Source: Sialis fuliginosa (Eukaryota > Arthropoda > Insecta > Megaloptera > Sialidae). Taken from it: a stretch of DNA of 64,000 nt. The position numbers were made by a program, and so were the translations under genes. Where the stretch lies: NCBI GenBank assembly GCA_961205875.1, contig OY540821.1:8246001-8310000 (forward strand). The letters are read 5' to 3'. Below the pieces are notes generated by a model. It searched no databases and was not told the DNA's origin. It worked only from the letters and a program-made list of their open reading frames with translations. Position 1 is the stretch's first letter. The number at the start of each line of letters is the position of its first letter. This document shows, piece after piece, positions 23,203 through 34,881 of the stretch.

Positions 23203-24048
23203 TTAAGACGATCTAAATTTAATTTTTTTCAACCTGGGTGTATATTTATGAACATCCGTTACATCCAATTCTAAAAATTTATTATCTGCAATATCCATAG
23301 ATTCTAAATTGTCCAACCCTTCAAAATCATCAAAATCTAAACCATCCAACAGATTATTTCCTAAACGCAAATTAGTCAAATTTGATAAACCATTAAACAT
23401 CTTAGAATCTAAAGATTCCAATTCATTCCCTGTTAAAATAAGATCTCTTACATTTGATAAACCATAAAAAGCATCATTCTCTATGTTATTTATCTGTGAA
23501 GACGTAAAATCAAGTTTAATTACATTCGGTGCTCCTAAAAATGATTTTTCTCGAAGAACTGTTATATTATTGTCACTCATTCTAATTATTTGTAGACTTG
23601 AAAGATCAGCAAAAGTTCCGTTTTCTATTTGATTTATTTTACAAGAATCAGCAACAAAAGCTGTAAGAGATTTAAGACCTTTTAAACAATGTGAACCCAA
23701 TTTTAATGGTATTACATTAGAATAAAATTGTATATTATGTAGCTGACTCAATCCTGAAAATGTGAAGTCTTTGATTTCTTCAAAATAGTTGTCACGTGCG
23801 AAGAAATATAGAAAATCTTTTGCATATTGAAAATCGAAAAATGTACTATTTAGTGAACTGATAAGAAGACTTCTGTTTATAAAAATAGACTCCAATGGAC
23901 TTTTGACTTCTTTCAAAATAAAATTCTTATATTCTTCATAGGTTGTTCCTTCGCAATATAGGTTATCATTTAATAATGTGCAGTAAGCGTTGCAGGGTCT
24001 AGGCGTGTCAAAGAAAAAGAATATAAATGTCAAAAATATCCACTTCAT
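23203..24048 (-). CDS. LRR-5: secreted leucine-rich-repeat protein, most divergent
   Basis: 281 residues, the first gene of the cluster in transcription order. The signal peptide is very hydrophobic ('FIFFFF') and reaches about residue 21. The two cap cysteines, an extra Cys in the second repeat ('GSHCLKGL') and the conserved 'DSCK' are visible, followed by 'NNIT' and LRRs to about residue 263. It keeps the 'DVTD.HKYTP.LKKIKFR' end but finishes 'SS' with no donor site, so the terminal intron of LRR-2 to LRR-4 is absent, as in LRR-1. It has the lowest identity to the others and shares the 'VH/IHKYTP' form with LRR-1, which fits a split into an older pair (1, 5) and a younger trio (2, 3, 4). 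Confidence 0.9.
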   Translation of the reverse strand: MKWIFLTFIFFFFDTPRPCNAYCTLLNDNLYCEGTTYEEYKNFILKEVKSPLESIFINRSLLISSLNSTFFDFQYAKDFLYFFARDNYFEEIKDFTFSGLSQLHNIQFYSNVIPLKLGSHCLKGLKSLTAFVADSCKINQIENGTFADLSSLQIIRMSDNNITVLREKSFLGAPNVIKLDFTSSQINNIENDAFYGLSNVRDLILTGNELESLDSKMFNGLSNLTNLRLGNNLLDGLDFDDFEGLDNLESMDIADNKFLELDVTDVHKYTPRLKKIKFRSS

Positions 24049-24065
24049 TTTGTACTTTTTTTCTG

Positions 24066-24453
24066 CTGAAATTAAAAGAATTGAATGTTAATTTATCTAT
24101 TTTTATCGAAAAAAATACGGATAGTTTACAAATTATAGGATGCTAGACCAATAACCTTTTAATTAAGATAAAGGAATGAAAATAATGTTTATATTATGTT
24201 AATTTCTTTGTAAATTTGTACATAGTATTTGTCGTTGACAGTATCACCGAAGCCCTACTACCACGATTATTTTTTGGGCCAGTACTTACCGGGATAGAAA
24301 GGGAAATATATGAAATTACTGTTTGAACCCCCTTGCTAGAGTCATTTTTGAATTGAAATAAAATAGGTCCTGGTTCAAGTTGTATTGATTAAGACCTACG
24401 TTTTAATACCCCACATACCTTAGTTTAGCTTTATTAAAAATAAAATAACATAC
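24066..24453 (-). other. Predicted 5'-UTR intron of LRR-5
   Basis: Minus-strand donor 'AAAAG/GTATGTT' after 24454. The acceptor is a tandem pair, 'TTTCAG/CAG/AAA', so the exon resumes at 24065 or 24062. The rest of the upstream region does not match the block found above LRR-2 to LRR-4. Confidence 0.5.
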
Positions 24454-25427
24454 CTTTTATACTTTTTTTATCGATAAATACAACTTAATACTTATTGTAG
24501 CAAATAAAAAATTTAAATGCAATACTAAATATATGATATATAGTAATTTTAATTGCTTACGAATGTATTTATATGCAATACCATATCTTATAAAATAGGG
24601 ATTAAGATTAAAAAATATTTAACCATTTCAACATTAAAGTTGTATCATTTTTACTTCCATGTTCTGAAATTATAATTATAATACCGTCGAAAAATCCGCA
24701 TGGCAGCTGTACGTGTGTCTATGTGTGGGTTTGTGTGTCTGGATGTAGAATTTTCTTTCGTTCACGATAACTACTGTAAAAATGCACCGATTTAAATTAT
24801 TTTTGGGGAAAAGGTTTGTCTCAAAAAGTGAACGTTGCGAGTATTATCTCACTAATTTTGATAAGATCTGGTACATTTGTAGTTCAATTGAATCCAAGAG
24901 ACATTTATTATTTGTAAGTGCTTAAACAGCTATTGGATGGGTGAAAACCAATCTCAAAAATTGAATTTTAAATACTAATTAATACATCAGTAATTCATAG
25001 ATGAATTTTTAATAAATCGCGTCACCACCGTCGATTTGGACAAAAATGATAACGCTGGAGTGACTAGTTTAACCTAGAAAGATGAGATTTGGCATAATTA
25101 GAGTAAATGGTGGACCAGATTTATAAAAACAAAATTTTTAATTTTTGACGCTTTTTGAGCTGGGCAAATAGGCTACCAAATATATATTTTTGTAATTTAA
25201 TCCCGTCGAGTGGGGTATGGAATAAAACCTGGCAATTTAAATTTAAATATATCGCAATATTATATTTAATTTTTCTAATTATTCAAATCTTCGTTTAACG
25301 AAGTTTCAAAAAAATCGTAAAAATTCAAAAATTGGGAAACAAAATATTCACCACACTTATGTATTTTTTCAAAATTATTATAAAAATATAAATTTATATT
25401 AGTACATTGGTACTCGTAACCATACAG

Positions 25428-25494
25428 AATAAATTGAAAAACTTTACAGTACGAGACACTAGTGCACGAGACTCAACTCGCACTTGACAATTTT
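25428..25494 (+). repeat. Dispersed repeat copy (pair with 22772-22837)
   Basis: Same wording as 22772-22837. It is preceded from about 24690 by 'tgtgtgtctggatgtag' and 'ttcgttcacgataact' text, which suggests the right end of a longer degenerate element. Confidence 0.5.
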
Positions 25495-25782
25495 AATATC
25501 CCTACTTACTTACTTATCAATATTTCAATTCAAACAATATAAATTAAAACCCATATAGATCGAACGAACGAATAAGTTATCGTAATAAGAATATTACAAT
25601 ATACTCTGCTACGTATAAGTAAGTTAAAAAAGAAACGTTCGTGATATAAAACCATTTCCATACAAAAGTTAACAAAAGTAATGTTAAACCATCCACTTAT
25701 GCTGGCTAATAGAAATATATGCCATATTGAAGAAAGGGTCTGATATAATTCATCGCTGATTTTGCAAAAAAATTATTTAAGG

Positions 25783-25935
25783 CTGCACACGAGACGAGAC
25801 TAAGGTAAGTCTCGTTTCGTCTTTTGTGACCATGTCGTCTCGTGAAAATATAAGCCTGTCTCGTCCCGGTCTCGTCTCATACACATGATGGTAATTCGTA
25901 ACCGAGACTGCTATTAGTTTCGTCTCGGTGTGCAA
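25783..25935. mobile_element. Small element built of GTCTCG words
   Basis: The ends 'gcacacgagacgagactaa' and 'ttagtttcgtctcggtgtgc' are inverted copies. Between them 'GTCTCGT' or its inverse occurs several more times. About 150 bp, no coding capacity, unclassified MITE-like. Confidence 0.6.
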
Positions 25936-27089
25936 TTCTATTTTTTTTTTTTAATTCTTTAGTCAGTTACTATTCTCTACAATTAAGAATGCATTTCACT
26001 TTCAAAAAATAGTTGAAAAAAATTGCAAGGGACGATAAAAGAGACATTTAGTCGTTTTCAATACATATCTATATTCTATATATAGTATAAAACAGTCCTT
26101 TGCCGCGTCTGTCAGTCTGTTCACGATTTTCTCAGTAACTATTAAACGGATTTTATTACAGGCAAAATTTTTACATACACCTTAGTATTAGGGTTCATAA
26201 TAATGTGTGAAAGTTCCTTATCGTTTTGACCGCTGCAAGGGTCCATTACGCAGGGTCTAAGTTCGCGAAAACAGTATTTTTCAAATATATCGAAAACGGT
26301 GATGTTTTCGAAAAAACATAGGTATCTTACTAAATTTTAGCCAAAATAATTTGATTTAATATATTTTCAAATAATTCGGTAATATTAATTAATAAATAGT
26401 AACATTGTTAAAATTAGATAGTAATTACAATAATTTGTACTACGTATAAGAAAATAAAAAAATAAATTATATTTTATAAAAGAATTTAAAGTTGAGCAAT
26501 AAGCAAAATTTAAAGTATAAGTCGATAAAATGTTGGCGATTACTTATCCTATCCCCCCAGAAAAAAATATGAGAAACATTATATTAATTCAATCAAGATA
26601 CAAAGGGGGAGATATTTAAATATTATATATCAGGTAAAACGATAAATCGTTAGTGAAAAGGGAATTAAGTGCCTTTAATACAATTCAGCACGCGAACTAT
26701 GATATTCTATATTTTTATTTGTTTTTTTTTTTCCTTCTTCGCACACGCATTATTTTATTTGATAATCATGTATGTATTAGGGTGTGTCAAAAAAAAATTT
26801 TTTTCGCACTCATTACGAAATAAGTTACTTTATAACCTAAAGTAAATCCTTACCGAAGGATTACCCTGTAGTTCAATTTTAAGAGGTGCCGCAAAGGGGG
26901 TCCCGTTTCCATTTAAATAACATTGAAAAAATATTCTTTAGTACTAAAGTTGGTATTACGGATCATGATAATGGATAAAAAAAATTGTAGAGATTAAAAT
27001 TATTTTCTAATAATGCCAGTAGTCGGTTGGGTCAATCTTATCTAATTTCCAAAAATTGATTACACGATAAATTGAGCAACTTTTTAATA

Positions 27090-27775
27090 GTCCAGTAATT
27101 TTAGATATTAATGCACCCAATCTGGGAAAAAATAGCAGTTAGCTGTATTTTTGTATACACCTTCGTTACGGTGTTATAAAGTCCCCAACGATATCGTGTC
27201 GGCGTTGCGAGATATTGAAGGTCTAATGTCACGAAAAACGGTTATTCGCGAATATCTCACTTCCTATGGCTCAGAGGTCAATAGGGGTTATTATATAAAT
27301 GGTATATTATTAAATTCATAAGAAAAAAGGTTCTCTCCATTTTTGTTTAAAAATTTTTAATTAAAAATGATTTTTAATAAATTCGAATATCACACCTTAC
27401 AGATTATTTGTTACTATTTAATTTTTATCACGTAGAAATAGTCAATTACCATAGAGTGCGTTATACCGTATGCGAATGTATACCCATACTTTCTCCGCGC
27501 TCTACCACGAAAACGGTTGTTTTAAAACAAAAATGGAGAGAACCTTTTTTCTTAAGAATTTAATAATACACCATTTATATAATAACCCCTATTGACCTCC
27601 GAGCCATAGAAAGCGAGATATTCGCGAATAACCGTTAGACCTTCAATATCTCGCAACGCCGGCACGATATCGTTGGGGACTTTTTACACATTATTTATAA
27701 TACTGTAACGAAAGTGTATACAAAAATTCAGCTAACTGCTATTTTTTTCGCAGTTGAAATCTAAAATTACTGGAC
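27090..27775. mobile_element. Long-TIR element, 'GTCCAGTAATTTTAGAT' ends
   Basis: 686 bp flanked by TA (27088-27089, 27776-27777). The inverted arms run for most of the length: 'cgagatattgaaggtcta' and 'atggagagaacctttttt' each occur on both sides, with a unique centre of only about 150 bp. No transposase. The TA duplication suggests the mariner/pogo group or a related one. Confidence 0.85.
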
Positions 27776-28769
27776 TATAAGTACATTACTAATGAAGTAT
27801 GTACTTTGTTATCAAAATAAAAAAATCGATCTAAAGTGGTATCATATTGACTTCTAATTTAATCATCTGTATAAGTATAATATGTATTATGTATCTTTAA
27901 TATTTCCCTCTAGAGTTTAATATTTTTAATAAGAGATGTGTGTATGCATACATATTTTCATATACGATTCACACCATTATAGTATTAAATTTCCATTAAG
28001 TATCACATTTATGATGTTGTAAAGATTGTATAATGTTATAAACTTACATTTATTAATTATGTGAGATAGAAATTTTATCCAGATACGTATTCTTTAATAT
28101 TTACTTAATCCACATCTTACATTATATTATATATGTATGTATATGTACTCATATAGACTTATTAATAAGTATCAGATATTTGATGTATGAATATAAATAG
28201 AGAAATTTTTCTAACCGACTTTAAAAAAGGAGGCGATTCTCAATTCGACAATACAATAGGGTCTCTTTTTACGCGGTAGATACGTTGCACAACAAATCGC
28301 GTATTAAAAATCGCTTAAAAAATATTAATTAATATTTTTTAATAAAATTGTATGAAAATTAAATGGCTAACCAATGACATACACATGAAATGCGTTTCTT
28401 AATTTGTTAGTGTATAATATAAGATGAATAAATGGTGGTACTGAAAAAGAACATACATAAGTGTGCACCACCAGAGATATCAGAAGCTGTAATTTCTGTA
28501 ATTTTAAATTTACTATCTGCAAAATCTAAATTAATATACATAAGTATGAAAATTACACATATTACAATGAATTGTGCCAAGAAAAAAACCTTAAGGTATT
28601 GTTTATACTTTATTTAATTTTATTAATAATTTTTTGCATTACAATAATTAATATAGTCCTTAAATTTTAGTAATTTGTTTAATACTATAATACTTAATCG
28701 TAAAAAAATGTCAAAATGTATGTGTAACTATGAAAACAGTAAACACTTATTTTTTAAACGGTTGTAGAA

Positions 28770-28895
28770 AAAGTATATAATAATTAAAAACAGTCGGTTT
28801 TATTTTTCTCTTAAAGTTTTTCATTGGGTTGACACCGACTTTAAAAACTGTTTTTAATTATTATATATCTACTTTTCAGTATTTTTAGGTTTTTT
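28770..28895. repeat. Imperfect palindrome with 'accgacttt' words
   Basis: 'tataataattaaaaacagt' near 28776 is mirrored by 'actgtttttaattattata' near 28847, with 'accgacttt' inside. A sister palindrome lies at 31787-31890 ('aacagtttttgaaat' / 'ttcaaaaactgtt'). Both belong to one short foldback family. Confidence 0.6.
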
Positions 28896-29404
28896 TAAAG
28901 TAGTTTTTAAGTTTTTTTATAAGATATGATATATATGATAGGTGCATATATAATACTAATACTAATATAAAAAATATATAATTTTAGTTTATTAATTATA
29001 ATTTATAATAAAAATTTCAAAATGGTAAATATGTTTCGGAACAACTGTTATAGTATTATTTCCATAACCCTCCCCTGTAATAGTAGAGAAACTTTATCCT
29101 ATATAATGCATGCATCGGGATGCATTATTAAGACATATTTTCCGCATAACTTCCGGTTAAGAAATCCTAAGCAACAGTTTGCTAGATCGTATATTGTAAT
29201 ATTGTATTTATCACACAGCCAACTTATATTAAAGAAACTTTACTAACCTATTAACGGTCATGGAACCCATTTGTAGACAAATATGTAGACTAAAATGAAC
29301 AAGCCAATTGTAATTTTAACTTAACAATTTGAGTATTTTTAAGAAAAATAAACAGATTTAATAGCATATTGGAACATAGTATGTAAGCTCTGTCTATACT
29401 CTAT

Positions 29405-29757
29405 ACCAGTGTCTACCAAACTTTACGACAGAATGGGCGGAGAGGATTTATTTCGCGGTACACCAAATAAAAACCGCAATCAAATTTAAATATAGTTTAC
29501 GAGTGTGAACAAAAATACATAAATTCTTATTATGATAAAAGAATATATTTAATATAAACCTATATTTTAAAATATTTCAGGGCACCGTAAATAAGTTAAT
29601 TTGTGTAGTTGAAAAATTGTAAGTAGAATGAAAAATATAAAGAAAGTAAGTGTTAATCAAAAAAAAGGTACTATAATTTGTAAGAGAGATATATAGAAAG
29701 TGCAGAACAAAAAGGCAGTTGAAAAACTTTCTTAAAATAACCCCTGATCACAAATTT
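29405..29757 (+). repeat. hAT-like repeat copy with an empty target
   Basis: Begins 'ccagtgtctaccaaacttta' and contains the 'aattgtaagtagaatgaaaaa' and 'ttcttaaaataacccctga' blocks. The same series of words, interrupted by the transposon 59725-62584, surrounds that element. Positions 29624-29625 (TA) correspond to its insertion site, so this copy shows the unoccupied state. Confidence 0.6.
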
Positions 29758-30007
29758 TTTCTTTGCGCGCATTAAAAACGTTGATATATCGAAATAAGCT
29801 GTGTGTGAGTTGATACATTACTGCATAACAGTGTCCGTCAAAGGTTACTACAGTAACTACAATGCATCAATTTTTGACAGCAAACATATTATTAAAAATT
29901 CTCAAGAAAGTAAATTATTATAATCGCAAGTACACTTCAATATCATTGAGATAAAATATATCAGAATAGTTTAAACATTATTTAATCAAAACTACAGAAG
30001 TACAACC

Positions 30008-30070
30008 ATGTTTAAAATCAGAAGAAAACTGGAAAAATTCAAATTAATTGATACTATTATTTACGTTTGA
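30008..30070 (+). CDS. Upstream short open frame (20 codons)
   Basis: ATG at 30008 in the context 'acaaccATGttt' opens a basic 20-residue frame ('MFKIRRKLEKFK...') that ends 13 bases before the ATG of the membrane microprotein at 30084. It may be a regulatory upstream frame or the first cistron of a two-cistron message. It could equally be chance; there is no homologue that I recognise. Confidence 0.3.
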   Translation: MFKIRRKLEKFKLIDTIIYV

Positions 30071-30083
30071 CGTTTATAATAAA

Positions 30084-30245
30084 ATGGCGACCGTGCAAGA
30101 AATTTTTACATTTATTTGTTCACTAATATTCTATACGACTTTATTTTTGGTTCTGTATTTCTCTTTAGAAAGAATATGGCTGCTTTATAAGGTCGGGATT
30201 TTCATACTGTGTATAGGCTTTTTCATATACAAAATGTTTTTATGA
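30084..30245 (+). CDS. Small two-pass membrane protein (53 residues)
   Basis: The ATG has a good context ('aaaATGGcg') and the protein begins 'MATVQEIF'. Two hydrophobic helices cover about residues 7-27 and 31-50, separated by 'SLERI'. Ten bases after the stop there is a donor 'AAAG/GTAAAT' (30258/30259), and an acceptor 'TTATTTTAG/GTA' follows at 30325, giving a 67-bp intron in the 3' UTR and a short last exon to about 30420. An in-frame ATG 36 bases upstream (30048) has poorer context. The size and topology resemble small ER membrane subunits such as DPM2 or the small subunits of serine palmitoyltransferase, but I see no convincing signature, so no name is given. Confidence 0.45.
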   Translation: MATVQEIFTFICSLIFYTTLFLVLYFSLERIWLLYKVGIFILCIGFFIYKMFL

Positions 30246-30949
30246 TACAGACAGAAAGGTAAATGTTTTTTTCATTTTTAGTAGACATTATTTACTTTTT
30301 GCTAATATTTGTTTGTTTATTTTAGGTACTACCTAAATAGAATTCTTTGTGATTCAATACTGGAAATTTTAGATAATTCATCTGTGAAAAACTACTGAAA
30401 AATTAATCATTTATGTCACAAAAATATGAATGTTTTAAGATTTTATTATATTTTATATTAATGAATTTTTTATACGAAAATTATATTTTGTATTGTATTT
30501 ATTTTTTATTTTTTTCTTCATTTCGGTTGGAAATATATATGTAAATATCTTGATAGTGTCGTCGGGACAAGGGGGATTGGCCCCTTCTGTAGTGGTATAG
30601 TTATTAGTGGGGGCCAACTGATTATACCATGTAATATATATATGCATATATATATCTGCAATGATATCCTTGCTTATAGACGCCCCCCCCCCCCCTAAAA
30701 AACTGGTTACGTTAAGTTAAGCAATAATCAATTTTTTGTCATCGAAAAATCTATAGATTATTCACACATTATCATGATTTACTGAATTTATTTTGAAATA
30801 AAAATAAAAATTGTAAAAAATTTAAAAATATAACTTCCAGATCTCAACATTGGGGTCAAATGAACATAACTGGATACTGAATCGATATCAAATAGATCAA
30901 TTTAATATTCAATTCATTGTTAACACCATAAATAGACTTTCGGAATAAA

Positions 30950-31241
30950 TAAGGTACTGGCACCAGTCTTAAATCCTTTAAAAGCAAGATATACTTTTTT
31001 TTCAAATTAATGGGTTTCTTTTATGTGATTCTCATGAACTCGTGTTGTAACAATTAGTTTAAATGTCCACCATTTTGATACCCATTGACTGATTGTCATC
31101 AAATTACGCTATTTTACAGTTAAGTATCTAAAGATTATGATTTAGTAATGGCAGTAATCAAATATCAACAAATATTTATAATTTAGTACATTTAATTAAA
31201 CAAGAATCCAACACTGGGGTGATCCAAGTTCCAGTACCTTA
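30950..31241 (-). mobile_element. AGGTA family MITE, copy C (shortened)
   Basis: Ends 'taaggtactggcaccagtc' and 'gttccagtacctta' in TA context. Only about 290 bp; the interior keeps 'ttctcatgaactcgtgtt' and 'aaatgtccaccattttgat' but has lost the centre. The orientation is opposite to copies A and B. Confidence 0.75.
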
Positions 31242-31786
31242 TTTGTTATAATATATAAATATATTAATTAATTGTTATTTTAAGGATCTGTAAAACCCCA
31301 AAGTGGATTGCATTTGTTCAATTATTAAACAATAGTTTTGCATACTTTCATTATTAATAATACCTACAAAAAACTTTCTATGAAAGAAATTTGTTCCAAA
31401 TCAGTTTAACCAATCTGGCAGCTGTTTTTAAAAACATTTTCAAATGAATTTAATGGTCCAAATATAATTCAAACACAAATTATGTACCGTTTACCTGATA
31501 GTTTTCACAAAACAAGACACAGATTATCTGATGAGATTGTATTTGTACATGACAAATGTATTGTGGGTAATAGTTCGTATTGTACTATTGAACAAAGGAC
31601 AAATATACTGTGATTACTCTGGTTAAATCAGGGCTGTTTATAATAGCTAAGGGAGATATATATTTACCTTGAGGCAAAAAAATATTCAAGGTTTATATCA
31701 ATTTTTAAATATTTTCTGAAAAACTTCAATTTTGTATAAAAAAACTTTTTAAGAAAAAAATAAAACCGACAAACAGCCCTTACTAT

Positions 31787-31890
31787 ATATACCTAATTAT
31801 TAAATTTAACAGTTTTTGAAATCGGGTTATTTTTATTTATTTTTATTGGCTTGGCACGGACTTCAAAAACTGTTAAATTCATTATTATAT
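31787..31890. repeat. Foldback repeat, sister of 28770-28895
   Basis: 'ttaacagtttttgaa' at about 31807 and 'ttcaaaaactgttaa' at about 31862 pair as inverted arms around a 40-bp loop. It is followed by 'tatatacttttcagtgttttta', as at 28865, so the two loci are copies. Confidence 0.55.
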
Positions 31891-33200
31891 ACTTTTCAGT
31901 GTTTTTAGGATTTTTTTAAGTCAGTTTTATTTTTTTTAAACAAAAAATTTAAAAATGTTACCAATTTATTTTAATTCGAAGCACTTTTTATTTTTTGCAA
32001 AATTTTCTAAATGGTAATCTTTTAGGAGATAAAAATAAAATAATGTATTAAACATAATATGTTTGGGATCCCCCTGGAGCAGGAATTATGAATTTTCGAC
32101 TATGAATTTACAACTTTTGATCAGCATATTTTGATTTTCATAAAAATTTTAACCAAAAAGTAAAATTCATTGTTTTTGTGTGGGGTCGTTTTTTTGCTAG
32201 CGCTCAAACTGTTCTCAGCGCGTTACATCAAGTTTCTGAAATGCCCACCCAGTATCTGAAGTAAAACAATAGACGTTATTCACGTCAAAAATATGTTGGT
32301 GACCACAACAGTTTATTTAAAAAAATCAAAATTGATCAATAACTTGAATTTAGCAACATATTTTCATTGATAATGATTGACGACATTAAACAATAAAAAA
32401 ATAAAAATTGACATAGTTTGAAGACCGCTGCATCAGAAATGTCGCTCAATTAATTTAGTTGCATTATTTAACACGTTGAGCGCTCGACAAAAACATCTCT
32501 TGCGCTAATTCACCTTTAACAAGATTATAACGTCAGCGCAATCTCTTTGATACAAACTATATTATTTATAATCGTGGTTACGTCATAATACATATACAAT
32601 AATGTGCCTGAAACAGGGCTACAAAAGTGCATGTTATACATTATTATAAGTAGTATATACTCATACCATAAGTACCCAAAATTTTACTTAAAAATAATCT
32701 AAAACAAATAAATTTTTGAAAAAAAAATAACGCTGATGATGAATAGGGCAGTGAGTTTAAATCATTGTTCCAAGTGTTCTACAAAATTATGGAACAAGAA
32801 AAAATATGAAACTTAAAAATAATTACAAATAAAATTAAAATAAAAAGCTATGTAAAACTACTCAATAGGACTGCCAAAAAGCCAGAGGGTCCAGCCTCGA
32901 GTGCCCGAGACAACTAACAATTAGTAGGTTCTTCACCCCCCTCCCTCCCGCCCCCTTAAGAACAATTAGTTTATCGTTTCCAAATTACAATGCTTGTTTA
33001 ATAATTAATAATTTTTACTAAATTTTTTAATTATTAAAACATATTTCTAGATTAAAAATAAAAAATAAGACATAAAACGATATTGTTTTTACGTCAAAAT
33101 TGCATTTTTAAAATCACCAGTAATCGATTTTAAAATACTAGTTTAAATAAACTATCAAATTATTTATTTAAAACATTAAGTCATATTGTTTCTTATAAAT
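31891..33200. other. Gene-free DNA
   Basis: AT-rich with no supported open frame. A short C-rich island at 32935-32955 and 'gcgctcgacaaaaacatc' near 32487 stand out only by composition. Confidence 0.5.
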
Positions 33201-33204
33201 TAAA

Positions 33205-33400
33205 TGCGAAAGTAACTGTGTCTGTCTGTCTGTTTGTTTGTTAACTTTCCACAGTTAAACCGCTGAACCGATCTTGATGAAATTTGGCAGGGAGATAGCT
33301 TGCATCCTCAGGAAGAACATCGGCTAATTTGTATCTCGAAAAATTGATTAGCTAAAAAAATACAAATTCCACGCGGACGAAGTCGCGGCTAGTTTTTAAT
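33205..33400 (+). repeat. Dispersed repeat with 'gtctgtctgtctgttt' and 'cgcggacgaagtcgcggct'
   Basis: The order 'gcgaaagtaactgtgtctgt', 'aaaccgctgaaccgatcttg', 'aaatttggcagggagatagc' and 'cacgcggacgaagtcgcggc' is the familiar tail module found in thousands of copies in many insect genomes. A related end 'ttgcccgcgacttcgctcgc' lies at about 42446. Confidence 0.65.
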
Positions 33401-33760
33401 ATAAATTATTCTAATTTCCTAAAATATAACTAATTATTTTGACTTGTGAACTACGTGATTATTACATAAAATAGAACACATTCTAAATCATTTCCTTTTG
33501 TAATTTATTTGTGTACTCTAGTTTAGACTATTCAAATTTTGCTAGCAATTGAGTGTCAGGTGCAATTTGCTCGATGTAATACGGAAATTACAATCTAACA
33601 TAACATTCTAACTTCACATGAGTTTATTAGAAATTAACCCACTATAGCAATTGTAATTATTATACTGACAAATACGGAAATGCATTAATTTGTTTTTCAG
33701 AAGCCAAAATTATTAAGTACCAAAAAATCGAAGTTATTGTACAATTTATTTGTTGTTCAC

Positions 33761-34280
33761 TAAGGTACTAGCACCAGTTATGGCCGCTATAAGCGCTAGG
33801 TTTACTGTTTTTGTGATTGATGAGCTTCTTTTTTGTAATTCTCATGAACTCGTGTTACTAATAATACAAGTAGATTTAATCAACTTAATTATTAAAGTCC
33901 GCAAATATAGTTTTTTTTATTACCGCCTTTTATTTTGTTTATGTTTCTTCTCCAGTAATGGAGAAAGGAAAACCAATGAGCACGCAGTGATGGACACTTG
34001 CTAATGATTACAAAATGATAAGTACTACGGCACAAAAGATATAAAAGAAAGAATCGTCAAATTTGAAACAATGTAAAGCAGTTGCTATGATAATACGAGT
34101 ATAATAATTAATAAATAAATTATACTCACAAATAGTTCAAATATCCACCATTTTGACACCCATTGTCATCAAATTACGTAGTAAGACATTTAAATGTATA
34201 TAGATTAATATTTAGAAATGGTTTCAATTAAAAATTTGCCATTACTGGGGGTCCTTGCGAAGACTGGTGCCACTATCTTA
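33761..34280 (-). mobile_element. AGGTA family MITE, copy D
   Basis: About 520 bp with ends 'taaggtactagcaccagtta' and 'agactggtgccactatctta'. Inverted relative to copies A, B, F and G. The open frame 33750-34004 belongs to it. Interior words 'tgatggacacttgctaatga' are shared with the other copies. Confidence 0.8.
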
Positions 34281-34630
34281 AGTTTATCTCAGAATAATGC
34301 AGAATATTATTATGCGATATAGTAGAAGAGTAGAAAGAATGTGTTTTGAAAATAGGAGAAACGTCCAAAATTGTAAACCAGTGTTTCTCGGAGTTCCCCG
34401 AACCCTAGGTTTCCGCGAGAAATTGTACGTTTAGTTATTTACGATTATGTTTATTTATATTTATTTGTTTTGTGTGGGCATACAAAAAGCGTCAAGAGGT
34501 TAATTTTTTATGTGAATAGATAATATATACACACAAGGGAAAAATTAAAGAAACGATATTTTTTGAAAATTTTTCTCATTTTCGAAGTAATGCTGGTAGG
34601 TAAAATATAATTTTAAATTTATAGAGATTT

Positions 34631-34674
34631 CTAATTACTGGGGTCATATCCAAGACTGGTGCCAGTACCTTATA
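34631..34674 (-). repeat. AGGTA family fragment, copy E
   Basis: Only the end remains: 'attactggggtcatatccaa' then 'gactggtgccagtacctta'. It lies about 350 bp from copy D in the same orientation. Confidence 0.65.
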
Positions 34675-34881
34675 TTGAAGTTCAAAATGTATTAAAAAAC
34701 CAACGCGAATCGGATCATTTTTTTTTAATACATTGTTCGTGTTTACCTATATATAATTACATTTTGTTTAACTTTCTGGTTAAATGATAAAAGATAAAAA
34801 AAATGAATAATTCGCACCGTTTCAAAAATAATTCGAAAAATTTAAAAATTGACAAAAGTAAATATTTGTTTCTTAAACTAA

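Larger units (their letters stand above)
24455..29404. other. Repeat-rich interval without genes
   Basis: Contains repeats listed separately, a 'cgcgtctgtcagtctgttcacga' type motif at about 26104 and 'accgactttaaaaaaggagg' at about 28213, both frequent words of dispersed insect repeats. The open frames at 28432-28617 and 29022-29246 show no domain, no splice context and ordinary AT-rich composition. Confidence 0.5.

Noticed and set aside
10647-24048. LRR genes as Toll-like receptors
   Set aside because: No transmembrane helix, no TIR signalling domain and no cysteine C-cap follow the repeats.
28432-28617. 61-codon frame with some LRR-like leucines
   Set aside because: No signal peptide, no splice context and no repeat spacing; chance in AT-rich DNA.
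30084-30245. Naming the microprotein DPM2 or a serine palmitoyltransferase small subunit
   Set aside because: Only size and two-helix topology agree; the middle part of DPM2 is missing and no diagnostic residues are seen.
33750-34004. 84-codon plus-strand frame
   Set aside because: Covers the left part of AGGTA copy D and is low-complexity; the related frame in copy F runs on the other strand.
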